DNA of 64,000 nt from Bdellovibrionales bacterium (GTDB lineage: Bacteria; Bdellovibrionota; Bdellovibrionia; Bdellovibrionales; UBA1609). The position numbers were made by a program, and so were the translations under genes. Below are positions 10,194-19,962 of the stretch, one piece after another. The notes under the pieces are model-generated. The model made no database searches and was not told the origin of the DNA. It was given only the letters and a program-made list of their open reading frames with translations. Location: assembly GCA_016716765.1 (NCBI GenBank), contig JADJVA010000020.1, positions 1,426,001 to 1,490,000 on the forward strand, read 5' to 3'. Position 1 is the stretch's first letter; the number at the start of each line of letters is the position of its first letter.

Positions 10194-11408
10194 ATGAAAC
10201 ATGCGGTTTTGCCTCCCATAGTTCTGCTCTTTATTTTTGCCGTAACCAGCTTCTCTCCCGCTTGGTCAGAAGCTAATTTCGGGCAGCAAACGGGCCTCTG
10301 CAGACGCCTGGTGACAGCTGCGATAGAGTCCACCTCTAAAATCGCATCGGGCACGGCTATCAAAACAAAACAGTACCTCACAGAAGTAAGAGAATCTAAT
10401 GGTCGAAGAATAATTGCAAAGCCGGCCGAATTGGGTGAAGTCGAGACTCAGTGGATGGGACTACTGACTAAAGTCAATCCCACTCAAGCCGACTTTTCCC
10501 GTTGGCAAAGATGGACTCGTTGGTTGAGAGCTCCTTCCCGGTGGCTAGCAAGACTGATGGGCCAACCAAATTACCGACTCACGCCAGGAACCTTTTACTA
10601 CCAGACTGGCGTGGAACGACCCGTGCGATCTCTGTTTAGACGGATTCGAAACGAGAACATGAGGCCCACTCTTCTCACAGCCATGCTCATGACGGCAATC
10701 TACACGACACCCATCACATTAGCCCTAGACAGCGCTTTAGAGGCTCGCAGCCAACAAAATACCACTCAAATTGAATTACTCATTGAACACGATTACCGAT
10801 TCCAATCCATCTTAGAGCTTCGGCGCTCAGAGCAAATTGACAGATCAGAGGCAGCACAGGCGGCTTTTCTTTTAAAGATGGCCTGGGAAGAATATTGGCA
10901 GCGATTTGGTAGCCTCCCACCAGAACAACTTCTTTCCGAAGACGCCGCTCGAGTGGCAAGTGGCCATCCTCTATATATTCACCTCAACCAACTCTTCACC
11001 CGGGGTATCGAAGCTAAACCTGAAGCTCAACACACAGACCGAGGAATCGGCCCCCTCAGTCCGGAAGAAAAAAGGGATCTGTTACTTCTCACCTATCAGT
11101 CTTACGCTCGAGCAGCGCTCTCGGTAGATTGGCTTCTCGGCCATATTCCATCGCGAACCAGAATACCAGACTGGATCTCAGAGAACATTTCTCAGTTTGA
11201 GAACGACAGTTTTGCTCTCCAAATACGATCCAGAATTCAGGCGGGTGAGATTTCTAAACTTCAAGGGGTGAAGTTACTCCAAGAAGATATTTCTAACCAA
11301 TTGACATTGGCCATCAATTTACGACTTGGAATCACCTTTGTAATTGAAGAATCTGGTCAAACCATCACACTTGAGATGTTGCGAGACGAGCTACTCGGAA
11401 CAAAATAA
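10194..11408 (+). CDS. Large exported or membrane protein, 404 aa, unknown
   Basis: Start chosen at ATG 10194 because of an excellent GGGAGGGGAGG ribosome site; the frame is open to a TTG at 10170. A signal peptide (VLPPIVLLFIFAVTSFSPAWSEA) is followed by a Trp/Arg-rich stretch (RWQRWTRWLRAPSRWLARLM), a hydrophobic segment (LLTAMLMTAIYTTPITLAL) near residue 170, and a helical C-terminal half. Not recognised. Paired with the exported protein just upstream. Confidence 0.7.
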   Translation: MKHAVLPPIVLLFIFAVTSFSPAWSEANFGQQTGLCRRLVTAAIESTSKIASGTAIKTKQYLTEVRESNGRRIIAKPAELGEVETQWMGLLTKVNPTQADFSRWQRWTRWLRAPSRWLARLMGQPNYRLTPGTFYYQTGVERPVRSLFRRIRNENMRPTLLTAMLMTAIYTTPITLALDSALEARSQQNTTQIELLIEHDYRFQSILELRRSEQIDRSEAAQAAFLLKMAWEEYWQRFGSLPPEQLLSEDAARVASGHPLYIHLNQLFTRGIEAKPEAQHTDRGIGPLSPEEKRDLLLLTYQSYARAALSVDWLLGHIPSRTRIPDWISENISQFENDSFALQIRSRIQAGEISKLQGVKLLQEDISNQLTLAINLRLGITFVIEESGQTITLEMLRDELLGTK

Positions 11409-11409
11409 A

Positions 11410-11709
11410 TCAGGGACTACTGATTCCCCGCTTGGCCAAAATCGCTTTTGCCTGAATCATTCCTATTCCAGTCACTTCAATCATTTTTTTTCGACTGCTC
11501 GTCCCTCGTTGCACAGTTACTTGCCTCTGACGTACCTCAAAAAGCTCAGATATAAACGATTCTACGGCCTCGTTGGCTTTTCCATCGACGGGCGGGGCCT
11601 TAATTCGAATCTTCAGACTGCCATTGTGCTCCCCAATGATCTCTGATTTGGATGCATTGGGCTGTACGATCAAACTCAATTGAATACCATTTTTGATTTC
11701 CCTTAACAT
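11410..11709 (-). CDS. DUF167 (YggU) family protein
   Basis: 99 aa from the internal ATG MLREIKNGIQ. The family pattern is clear: NASKSEIIGEHNGSLKIRIK, then APPVDGKANEAVESFI, then a VQRGTSSRKKMIEV strand. Small single-domain proteins of unknown role, present in most bacteria. The frame stays open 69 bases upstream; family alignments favour the shorter form. Ends one base after the convergent gene at 10194-11408. Confidence 0.88.
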   Translation of the reverse strand: MLREIKNGIQLSLIVQPNASKSEIIGEHNGSLKIRIKAPPVDGKANEAVESFISELFEVRQRQVTVQRGTSSRKKMIEVTGIGMIQAKAILAKRGISSP

Positions 11710-11915
11710 AGCTTCAAATCCGACTCCCTCAGTAGTGCCAAGAACATACCTCAAATTGACTCTTGAAGTCATGAACAACGAGCCTGAAAAACAGATCTTT
11801 TTACTTTTTGCCTTATCTTCAGATTCTAAGATAGATGATAGTCGTCAGGAAACAGGCTCTCACAGCCGATTTGGTCGGCCAAAAAGTTTTGATGATGAAG
11901 AATAGGCAGGACAAA

Positions 11916-13165
11916 ATGAAAATAAGCGAGAATTCGAAAACAAAGGCATCTATAAAGCCGCTTGATCCAGTTGAGTCGCTGGCCGAAATGCACCACGAAT
12001 TTGGCGAACATGGCGGAGTTAATATGTCTATCGAGGCCAGCACGACTTTTTCTGTGATGGATGCAAAGACTCTCCCTGCGATATTTCGTGGACAAGTCGG
12101 CCCTAACCAGGGTGGGTGTTTTCTTTACGGAAGGCATTTCAATCCAACCGTATACAATTTAGGTAAGCAGTTGGCCCAAATGGAAGGATCTGAGACTGGC
12201 TATTGCACCTCCTCCGGAATGGGCGCGATTTCATCTACCGTTCTCCAATATTGCAATAGCGGGGACGAAATCTTGGCAAGTCACACCATCTACGGCGGAA
12301 CCTTTGCTTTTTTTAAAGATTTTCTCCCTTAAAGTGTGGCATTAAAACCAATTTCGTGGATATTTTGAATTTAGATTTGGTCGAAAGGGCTTTCACCAAA
12401 AATACACGTATCCTCTATATCGAGACCATGTCCAATCCCATGCTGAGTATTCCAGACATTCCGAAGCTGGCATCCCTCGCTCACAAGCATGGAGTTAAGC
12501 TAGTCGTTGACAATACTTTCACTCCCCTGATTGTATCCCCAATAAAATGGGGCGCCGACGTTGTCGTTCACTCTCTTACCAAGTTCATAAACGGCGCTTC
12601 TGATATTATTGCAGGAGCCATTTGTGGACCGACCTCGCTGATCGAATCTCTGATGGATCTCCATTTGGGTTCAATGATGCTTCTCGGTCCAACTCTGGAC
12701 CCCCATTCGGCATCCTCCATTGGTCTTCGAATTCCTCATTTATCCCTTCGAATGAAGGAACACTCTCATCGTGCCTTGATTTTTGCTCAACGATTGGAGG
12801 AACTAAAAGTCCCGGTCATTTATCCAGGCCTTCCTTCTCATCCAGGTCGCTCTACCTTGGATCAAATCCGAAACAAGGAATACGGCTACGGAGGCCTCCT
12901 GTGCATCGATATGGAAACAACTGAACGGGCGTATCGACTCATGGATCTGCTTCAAAATGGAGAAAAATTTGGCATTATGGCTGTGAGCCTCGGCTACTCT
13001 GAAACCTTAATGACATGTCCTGCGAGCACCACCTCCAGCGAGTTGAGTGAAGAGGAACTCAAAAGTGCAGGAATACGGCCAGGACTGGTGCGCCTCTCAA
13101 TTGGCTACACTGGCTCCCTTGAGCAAAGATGGAGCCAGTTTGAAAGAGCACTTGATAAAATTTGA
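11916..13165 (+). pseudogene. Cys/Met-metabolism PLP-dependent lyase, broken by a one-base frameshift
   Basis: The two halves (to 12332, and from about 12329 in the -1 frame) together give a full-length, about 416-aa trans-sulfuration enzyme of the cystathionine gamma-synthase / methionine gamma-lyase family. Seen: the SIEASTTF start, YGRHFNPTVYNLGKQLAQME, the HTIYGGTFAFFKDFLP segment, and the PLP Lys in VVHSLTKFINGASD. At 12328-12331 the frame runs into TAA; slipping back one base restores LKCGIKTNFVDI, exactly what the family has there. A lost T in CCCTTTAAAG explains it. The ATG at 11916 follows AGGAC. Real inactivation, an assembly indel or recoding are all possible; everything else is intact. 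Confidence 0.85.
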
Positions 13166-13219
13166 ATAGAAAGCACTTGAGGAGAGATTTTTCGGTTCCA
13201 AAAAAATGAGAGAAGCCCG

Positions 13220-13882
13220 TCAATCCCCGTCCATTTTTCCCTGAAGATTGGAGTAGACTTTGTAGCCTCCTCCAGTGACTTCAAAAATAGAAGAAGTAAG
13301 TCCGCTCACAGAAGCATGAACGAGATAACCAGAGGCTAATTCCTGTTTAGCTCCGCTCGATGAAAAGCCCACGACGGAATTTCTTCCTGCAGCAGCTAAA
13401 AAGTCAAAATTTTTCTGAAGCGAGACAGCAGTGCCCGTGTTGGTCACCCTCATCGTCTTTGTGCCCGCAGAATTGGCTCTCATCGCACAAACGGAGACGC
13501 CATTGATGTCAGAATTAGTGCACGGAGCGCCTGTCACCCCAGCCCCACTCAAAATTTGGTAGTCAGGACGATAGTTGGCCACCAACCTTCCATCAGAATT
13601 AATCAGTCTGATCAAAATATAGAGTGGCGTCTGACCATCGGCAATTCCCGACCCGCTCACAATAATTTCAGATTTACCAAAATCATTTCCACTGCTGCCA
13701 ATCCCAATATGTCCCTTTATTTGATTATTAACATTACAGCCAAAGAGGGACAAACTCAGGCTAAAAAAGACGAGGGCGCGTACTGCTCTTACAGATAAAG
13801 CCGGTGAAGGTGAAGCTTTCGCACCTCCGGATCCCATCGACGCAAACAACACAAAAGGATTCATTCTCTGCCAACCTGTCAT
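13220..13882 (-). CDS. Lipoprotein with Ig-like (invasin-type) domain
   Basis: 220 aa. After a long N-terminus there is a hydrophobic segment ending SLSLFGC, a good lipobox (Cys about residue 49). The mature part begins with a Gly/Ser-rich region and continues as a beta-rich Big-1-like fold: ADGQTPLYILIRLINSDGR, then GTKTMRVTNTGTAVSL. The true start may be a later codon, nearer the leader. Such proteins are usually surface or outer-membrane lipoproteins. Function unknown. Confidence 0.7.
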   Translation of the reverse strand: MTGWQRMNPFVLFASMGSGGAKASPSPALSVRAVRALVFFSLSLSLFGCNVNNQIKGHIGIGSSGNDFGKSEIIVSGSGIADGQTPLYILIRLINSDGRLVANYRPDYQILSGAGVTGAPCTNSDINGVSVCAMRANSAGTKTMRVTNTGTAVSLQKNFDFLAAAGRNSVVGFSSSGAKQELASGYLVHASVSGLTSSIFEVTGGGYKVYSNLQGKMDGD

Positions 13883-14096
13883 AATAAAACCCCTGAATCT
13901 AATATCAAAGTGCCAAGAAAAAGCTCGCTGTTATCATTATAATAATAAATCCTCCCGCCCTTCGCAAAGAAGTCTCAGCCTCCGACTCCAAATGGGTCAT
14001 CGTGATCGACTCCTTTTGATAAAAAGCTATCCCCTCTCGTTTTAAAGATCAGTCAAGCATTGAAAATGGGGATCGGTCAGCATATGGTGAACGGCG

Positions 14097-14933
14097 ATGA
14101 ATAACCGTCAATTTTATTTGCCACGAATTTTTGTTCGCTTTTTATTGATTGCCTTACAAGTGACTGCCATCATGCCAGTAGCAGAAGCCTCCGGCGATCC
14201 CGAACCTGCTAGCTCCAATCACTCGCAATATTTTGAACCTCAACTGATCCGAGATGAGTTAACTTCTCCACTGAAGACGGACGCTAGGAATTGGCTTATC
14301 GGCGGCACCACATTGACTGCCGCTCTCGTCCTCTTAAAAGGAGAAGTTGTCGATCCCATTCAAAGAGATTTTTCTCAACGCAAGCCGCTGGGAGACTTCT
14401 CCGTTCTTGGTGACTATGGTGGCAGATTTATCCCCAATGCAATTTACTCGGGGGCGATGTACTGGGCCTACAAAGTTACAGATGAGAATTCATATCTTGA
14501 GTTTAGTCTTATCATGATGAAAGCCAGTGTGTATGCCGTCGCGACATCTACCCTGCTCAAAGTCACAATTCAAGAACCGCGCCCCAACGACAGAAATGAT
14601 ACAAAATCATTTCCTTCAGGACACACCACGGCCGCTTTTGCATTTTCATCTGTGGTGACAGCCGAACATGGTTTTTTCCCTTATGGTCTCATGGCCACAG
14701 CTCTCTCTACATTGACAGGCTTGAGTCGCATCAACGACAATAAACACTACCTCCACGATGTTGTGGCTGGCGCCACCATTGGTACAGTTTTTGGCCTCGG
14801 AGTCTCAAGGGTCAACAAATCCAGAACGAGCAGCAGCCGGGAACAATCAGAGAATTCCATTCCAAGGTGGCAAATCGCTCCCGCATTGACGAAGGATTTC
14901 GTCGGTCTTTTTCTCAGCTACGAATTAGGATAA
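14097..14933 (+). CDS. PAP2-family membrane phosphatase
   Basis: 278 aa with a signal-like N-terminus and hydrophobic helices. The three phosphatase motifs are present in order: KVTIQEPRPND (about 158-168), SFPSGHTTAAFAF (about 173-185) and SRINDNKHYLHDVVAG (about 213-228), with the catalytic His in SGHT and in the last motif. Family members remove phosphate from lipid substrates such as undecaprenyl pyrophosphate, phosphatidic acid or lipid A. The substrate is not clear here. Stop is eight bases before the ABC transporter ATPase. Confidence 0.88.
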   Translation: MNNRQFYLPRIFVRFLLIALQVTAIMPVAEASGDPEPASSNHSQYFEPQLIRDELTSPLKTDARNWLIGGTTLTAALVLLKGEVVDPIQRDFSQRKPLGDFSVLGDYGGRFIPNAIYSGAMYWAYKVTDENSYLEFSLIMMKASVYAVATSTLLKVTIQEPRPNDRNDTKSFPSGHTTAAFAFSSVVTAEHGFFPYGLMATALSTLTGLSRINDNKHYLHDVVAGATIGTVFGLGVSRVNKSRTSSSREQSENSIPRWQIAPALTKDFVGLFLSYELG

Positions 14934-14940
14934 ATTGAGC

Positions 14941-15921
14941 ATGGTTCCATTTGAAAACCAACGTCCTCTCGCTATTAGTGCCTCGCAGTTATTTAAGCGC
15001 TTTGCTCCGTCTCTGCCCCCTGCTGTCAATCATCTTGATCTTCAAGTATCGGTTGGAGAATCCGTTGCGTTTCTAGGGCCAAATGGCGCTGGCAAGAGCA
15101 CCACTATCAAATTACTCTGCGGGATTCTAGTTCCAGATCATGGCGAAGTGAAGATCATGGGAGCCCCAGCTGGATCAAAAAAAGCCAATCTGCTGCTCGG
15201 TTTGGTTTTTGGAGCCAGATCACAACTGTATTTTCATATGACCGTACACCAGTGTCTCATTTTGCAAGCTGAAACCTATTACGTCAGTGGTGCAGATCAG
15301 AAAAAGCGCATTGGTGAACTGAGTGAAATATTTGGCGCCACAAACCTTTTAAAAAGGCGGGTTCGAGAGCTCTCTTTGGGAGAGCGAATGCGCTGTGAGA
15401 TTATCGCAAGCCTTGTTCACCGTCCAAAAGTCATACTTTTGGACGAACCAACAATCGGCTTAGACATAGGAGCTAAACTAAGTCTTCGAGAAAAATTGAA
15501 GGAATGGCAAAGGAATGAAAAGACAACGATGCTTCTCACCAGTCATGACTTGGGCGATGTCGAAGCCCTTTGTGAGCGGTGTATCCTTATCAATCACGGA
15601 GAAAAGGCCTATGACGGACGTCTCGAACAAGTCAGAGGGGACTTGTCTACCATTCGAAGAATTAAGCTTTTACTTGGTGAAGGCGCCGCTTCAACTCAAG
15701 ACCTTATCAATGGGCTGCATGAAATCGAAAGCAACAACCCCATGGAAAAGAACTTTGAATTTTGTTTGGATAAGACCCCCCTCCCCAGAGTGATGGAATT
15801 TTTATCTCTGAACTATGGAACCCTCCTGCAAGATATCCAGATCTCTGGAGTTCCTCTGGAAGAGGTCATTCAAAAGCGCTACTCTCGCACACGAATTGAA
15901 GCGAAACAGACGCGATGTTAA
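14941..15921 (+). CDS. ABC-2 type exporter, ATP-binding subunit
   Basis: About 326 aa. Walker A (FLGPNGAGKSTTIK), signature (LSLGERMRCEI) and Walker B (VILLDEPTIGLD) are all intact, with the switch His in LLTSHDLGD. The ~100-residue C-terminal extension is typical of the COG4586 ATPases that work with the two permeases encoded next. A TTG six bases upstream is an alternative start; AGGA lies four bases before the TTG and ten before the ATG. First gene of a three-gene transporter operon. Confidence 0.93.
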   Translation: MVPFENQRPLAISASQLFKRFAPSLPPAVNHLDLQVSVGESVAFLGPNGAGKSTTIKLLCGILVPDHGEVKIMGAPAGSKKANLLLGLVFGARSQLYFHMTVHQCLILQAETYYVSGADQKKRIGELSEIFGATNLLKRRVRELSLGERMRCEIIASLVHRPKVILLDEPTIGLDIGAKLSLREKLKEWQRNEKTTMLLTSHDLGDVEALCERCILINHGEKAYDGRLEQVRGDLSTIRRIKLLLGEGAASTQDLINGLHEIESNNPMEKNFEFCLDKTPLPRVMEFLSLNYGTLLQDIQISGVPLEEVIQKRYSRTRIEAKQTRC

Positions 15922-16721
15922 GATCTGTCTACCAAAATTCAATTCTGGAAATTCGGTACTATTTTTTACTGATGTCTTTTAGTCTCCGCGAAAACTATAC
16001 CGACCTGCGCGCTACGGGAGTTACCTATTTCCTCTTTTGCTTCTTCATTTGGCTCCTTTCGCTCGTATGGGTAAAGTTTCATCCTCAGAGCAGCCATTTT
16101 TCACACGCTCAAGTCTTTCTCTATCTCGGTGTGACAGAAATGCTGTTTATGAGCTTTCTCAGCAAAAAGATGATCTTGCGAGGCACTGAGGATTTCTCTC
16201 TTTTTCTTGCACGCCCTCGTTCTTGGCTGGCTCGGGAGATCTGCTCCAATATTGGAAACTGCCTCGGCAAGAGAATCATGTATTCATTATTTCTCCTTGC
16301 ATTTTCTTTCTTACTCGGCGCTTCCCCAGCCAATAAAATGGAGTTTATCGGAAGAATCATCGAACTCATCCTCCTCCTTGCAATTCCACAAGCTCTGTTG
16401 GTCACTCTCTTTAGTGCTTTTCGGCTCTCTTACACGCAAACAGATTATTTTATTCTTCCATTTTCTAAATTGTTCTTGGCCCTCGGCGGTGTTTTCGGTC
16501 CTCTCAGTGATTTTGCAGATCCCTGGAAGAAAATCTTTCTCCAGCTACCTGGATCTGATCTCTTCTTTCAGCCCGCCTTTTACGCAGTCCACGGACACTT
16601 CTATCAAACAACAGGAAACATGTGGCTTTTTCGACTACTGCTCATTGACTCTGTTTTGATCCTATTGCTCCTTCTTTTCTACAAAAGGGGACGTAAACTA
16701 TTTCAGGCCTGGGGAGGATGA
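15915..16721 (+). CDS. ABC-2 type exporter, permease 1
   Basis: 268 aa, about six hydrophobic helices, ATG overlapping the ATPase stop by seven bases. Resembles COG4587-type permeases (LRENYTDLRATGVTYFLFCF near the start, FLARPRSWLAREI in the first cytoplasmic loop). Exports an unknown substrate together with its neighbours. Confidence 0.88.
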   Translation: MLRSVYQNSILEIRYYFLLMSFSLRENYTDLRATGVTYFLFCFFIWLLSLVWVKFHPQSSHFSHAQVFLYLGVTEMLFMSFLSKKMILRGTEDFSLFLARPRSWLAREICSNIGNCLGKRIMYSLFLLAFSFLLGASPANKMEFIGRIIELILLLAIPQALLVTLFSAFRLSYTQTDYFILPFSKLFLALGGVFGPLSDFADPWKKIFLQLPGSDLFFQPAFYAVHGHFYQTTGNMWLFRLLLIDSVLILLLLLFYKRGRKLFQAWGG

Positions 16722-16722
16722 C

Positions 16723-17499
16723 ATGAGTCTCATCGGCCGCTCAGCTCGGTTTCACTTCAACTCTCACTGGTCGAGTCAATCTAACTTCTGGATTGGCATT
16801 ACTGGTATGCTTGTGAATAATTCCCTGACTCTTCTCGGTATTTGGGCCATGCTTTTCGCGGGAAAAACTTCCCTCATCGAGGCGAGGGACACTTTTTTTA
16901 TTATGAATTCTGTTCTCATGTTGGCTTGGGGTGCGATTCACGTGTTTCTAGGTGGAGTCGCAAACCTGGATACTCAGATCAACCAAGGGAGTCTCGATCT
17001 TGCTATGGTAACGCCAAGAAGCCCCTTCTTGACCCTATCTCTCACCAGTTCCGACTTGCCCGCTTGGGGCGACGTAATTTTGGGAAGCCTGGGTCTGGTT
17101 ATTTTTTCCTTTCACTCAGGATTTCTGTTTTTTCTTCACAGCCTAGTCATGGTCTTTTTCGCCTGTGTTTCTCTTTACTCCTTTTTTCTTTTCTCTGGAT
17201 CTTTGGCCTTTTGGTTTCGCCGAACCGAAAATGCTCATGCCGTCTTAATCAATATGTGTTTGGCGTTCAATACTTATCCTATTTTTGGCGGAAGCGAGAG
17301 CGGATCGCGTTGGGCCATCTTTCTAACTCCCATCCTTCTCGCTGGTGTGATACCAGCTTCCTTTTTAGTACAACCCACACTAGAATTACTGGCTTTGGAA
17401 GTGATTGGCAGCCTAGTTGTTCTATTCGCAGCAAAAAAGTTTTTTTACTTGGGGATGAAGAGGTATCAGAGTTGCTCCATACTCGGACTTCAGAGATAA
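16723..17499 (+). CDS. ABC-2 type exporter, permease 2
   Basis: 258 aa with six predicted helices and only one base between the previous stop and this ATG. Resembles COG3694-type permeases: the early NFWIGITGMLVNNSLTLLGI helix, the NQGSLDLAMVTPRSPFLTL loop and a mid-protein Phe/Leu-rich helix pair. Completes a transporter of one ATPase and two different permeases. Followed directly by a tandem repeat. Confidence 0.88.
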   Translation: MSLIGRSARFHFNSHWSSQSNFWIGITGMLVNNSLTLLGIWAMLFAGKTSLIEARDTFFIMNSVLMLAWGAIHVFLGGVANLDTQINQGSLDLAMVTPRSPFLTLSLTSSDLPAWGDVILGSLGLVIFSFHSGFLFFLHSLVMVFFACVSLYSFFLFSGSLAFWFRRTENAHAVLINMCLAFNTYPIFGGSESGSRWAIFLTPILLAGVIPASFLVQPTLELLALEVIGSLVVLFAAKKFFYLGMKRYQSCSILGLQR

Positions 17500-17507
17500 A
17501 GATCTGC

Positions 17508-17551
17508 GGTTTATCTAAGGTTTATTTTAGGTTTATTTTAGGTTTGTCTTA
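17508..17551. repeat. Four tandem copies of an 11-bp unit
   Basis: Units GGTTTATCTAA, GGTTTATTTTA, GGTTTATTTTA and GGTTTGTCTTA lie end to end, with a degenerate fifth copy to about 17562. They start nine bases after the permease stop and end about 30 bases before the convergent cytochrome gene. The 11-bp period is close to one helical turn. Confidence 0.85.
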
Positions 17552-17591
17552 GATCTATTTTCGAGATATTTCCTGAATTTCTTGAATTAGA

Positions 17592-19814
17592 TTACATCTC
17601 TTTTGAATTCTCCAAGCCTTCTCTAAGAACTTGTCGAGTTTTTTCAAGTCCTGGGCTTTCCCGCACTCTTTTTTGGAGCGAATTAAAGATTTCCGAAGCT
17701 TCAAACGACTTCCCTAATTGAATAAAATGGAAAACATCACCGAGAATAATATTATCTCGAATTGAAAATCGAAAATCCTCATCCTGGAAGGATTCTCTTG
17801 GTTTCAATTCCGGATCGATAGACTGGTAGTTGTCTTTTTCATTCTGCCAAATTTCTCTTGCTTGTTTCATTTCACTTTCTTCAATTGTCCTGTTGATTGT
17901 CCCTTCGGCAAATGCCACGTCAACAGTGGGCACCTTGAATTCACTATTTCCGAAAACCCAATTTGCGTATTTCTGATTTGGTTTCTGGTAACGAAGCTTG
18001 GCTACAATTGATAATCTAGAAGAATCCTTTCCAATTCGCACCTGAAATGGGATATCTATGAAATTCTTTGTCGGTATTATATTTTTCTGATCTGACGAGA
18101 ACAGCCAAGATCGATGCCTATCCGTTTCCATCAAATTGCCTTCGACATCCCTTGGTACAGACCTCAATACAACCGTCTTAACTTCATCCAGCAGATTGTC
18201 CTTGTCTAGGCTGCCATATTGAAAAATCAGATTTCCCTTTTCATCCTTGATACCTATTTCTGGCCAAGCCAGAACCAAATCGCTCTCTGGTCCGGCAGGG
18301 AAGGAATGCCCGACGCCAATGTTGGCAATTCGAACAATAAAATCCACTTTTCGACCCATAAATACACTGGGCGATAATATGCCAATAAAAACTCTTTTAT
18401 CTTGAATAAATTTTTGAGAGTCCATCATCTGAGTTTCTTTTTCAAACAGTTTGGCCATTGTAAATCCTGCGGATAGAAATCGATGGCTTGCTACTTTTCC
18501 TTTTGTCTTAGCTGAAACATCAGCATTCGTACTGATCCCTTCCATATGGCAATTCTGACAGGTTTTAAAATTCGCAGACGCTGATTGTCCATAATGCCCA
18601 TCTCTCCAACTGGGATACTGTAAGCGCATATGGCAGGCAGCACAGTATTTCGCCTCCTTATAATCGGATTTCATGTACTCCAGTTTATGTGATGAGGGTT
18701 TCAGTTTAATAATGCTATTGTGCAACGAAGCAATTGCTTCACTTTTGGATTCTGAAAACAGGAATTCATTTTTTTCCTCAACTTCATAGGACACCCACTG
18801 CCCACTCACTTTTACTTTGCTCATTTTATGACAAAGAACACAGGATGCTCCCTCATGCTTTTTGAAATCCCCGTAATTGTGATTGATTTGCCCTGTTACG
18901 AGACCCACAGGTGAATGGCAGGCGGCACAAACCTTAAACACCTCAGGCCCCTTGTGATTGGTATGAGGCGTTTTAAAAAGACCCTTGTCCGCCTCTGAAT
19001 TCAATAATTCTGCAGTCTTTATCACAAAGGGATTAGGCGTTCTGTAGTGCACCGATTCTTCCCACTGCTTATAGATTTCCTCATGACAGCCACTTGCACC
19101 GCAACTCTTTGAATTGGTAAAACCATCAAGAGATAGGAGATTCCCCTTAGCAAGAGAAACGTGACTCGGAGAAAGAATACTTTCTGTCTGAGATTTCCGG
19201 CCCTTGTTGAGATAGTTTTTGTAAACGTATCTCGCTTCGATTGCCAAACCAAGAGTCAAAGTGAAGGCCACCAAAGTTGCCGTCCAGCGCACCCCTGAGT
19301 AGACTATTTTTTTTACAGCCTTGTGAAAGACATTCTTCTGGAACGGCAACAAGGAGTCCCAAACGAATCGAATAATGAAATAGACATAGGCCGAGAGAAA
19401 TAAAACTGCCGTAAAGGATGAAAGAACATGAAACCACCAAATCCATTTAATTCCTGTCACTCCAACCCACAGCATAGGAAGTGCAGTCCCGTACGAAATA
19501 GTCAAATTCACAAGCGAGAGGACGCCAACCCACCAAACCCTCCTTTCGCCTTTTGAGAAACCGTGAATCCGTAGGCGAAAATGGAGCATAATGATCGAGA
19601 ATATAAGAAAAATACCCAGATAGGCATGAGCTAAAAGAACAAATCCAGAGATAGAATTTAGTCTGTCACAAAATAAAAGAATGATTCCCGTGATCAATTC
19701 AAACGCGATCAGACACAATCCAAATCTAAACGATCCCGTTTTCCAATCCCGGGAAGTTTCGATTTTTCTTATCTCCTTCACAAATGAATCCGACAAAAAT
19801 GTGGCCTTCTGCAA
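17592..19814 (-). CDS. Membrane-anchored multiheme cytochrome c with b561-like domain
   Basis: 740 aa. The N-terminal ~200 residues hold about five membrane helices with conserved His (LLAHAYLGIF, MLHFRLRIHG, WWFHVLSSF), resembling a cytochrome-b561-type domain. Next comes a periplasmic cytochrome with five heme sites: one unusual CGASGCH (four residues between the Cys) and four standard ones (CAACH, CVLCH, CAACH, CQNCH). The last ~300 residues are a beta-rich domain containing GVGHSFPAGPESDLVL, as in cytochrome c554-like multihemes. The likely role is electron transfer between the quinone pool and a periplasmic partner; direction and partner are unknown. Confidence 0.85.
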   Translation of the reverse strand: MQKATFLSDSFVKEIRKIETSRDWKTGSFRFGLCLIAFELITGIILLFCDRLNSISGFVLLAHAYLGIFLIFSIIMLHFRLRIHGFSKGERRVWWVGVLSLVNLTISYGTALPMLWVGVTGIKWIWWFHVLSSFTAVLFLSAYVYFIIRFVWDSLLPFQKNVFHKAVKKIVYSGVRWTATLVAFTLTLGLAIEARYVYKNYLNKGRKSQTESILSPSHVSLAKGNLLSLDGFTNSKSCGASGCHEEIYKQWEESVHYRTPNPFVIKTAELLNSEADKGLFKTPHTNHKGPEVFKVCAACHSPVGLVTGQINHNYGDFKKHEGASCVLCHKMSKVKVSGQWVSYEVEEKNEFLFSESKSEAIASLHNSIIKLKPSSHKLEYMKSDYKEAKYCAACHMRLQYPSWRDGHYGQSASANFKTCQNCHMEGISTNADVSAKTKGKVASHRFLSAGFTMAKLFEKETQMMDSQKFIQDKRVFIGILSPSVFMGRKVDFIVRIANIGVGHSFPAGPESDLVLAWPEIGIKDEKGNLIFQYGSLDKDNLLDEVKTVVLRSVPRDVEGNLMETDRHRSWLFSSDQKNIIPTKNFIDIPFQVRIGKDSSRLSIVAKLRYQKPNQKYANWVFGNSEFKVPTVDVAFAEGTINRTIEESEMKQAREIWQNEKDNYQSIDPELKPRESFQDEDFRFSIRDNIILGDVFHFIQLGKSFEASEIFNSLQKRVRESPGLEKTRQVLREGLENSKEM

Positions 19815-19962
19815 GAGCAGGTTCTCAAGTTATAGAAGCGATTATAATAATATTCTCTCAATACGGAAGAGGATAAGCGCAACCGATGAGAGAATTATCA
19901 GAGTGCGCTAAGTCCAAGGCTTGGCATCCCGAAATACCTGGTAAGAATTGAAAAGCAAAACT

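Noticed and set aside
12325..12335. Programmed -1 frameshift in the lyase gene
   Set aside because: No classic slippery heptamer or clear downstream stem; a lost T is the simpler explanation, so recoding is listed only as a possibility.
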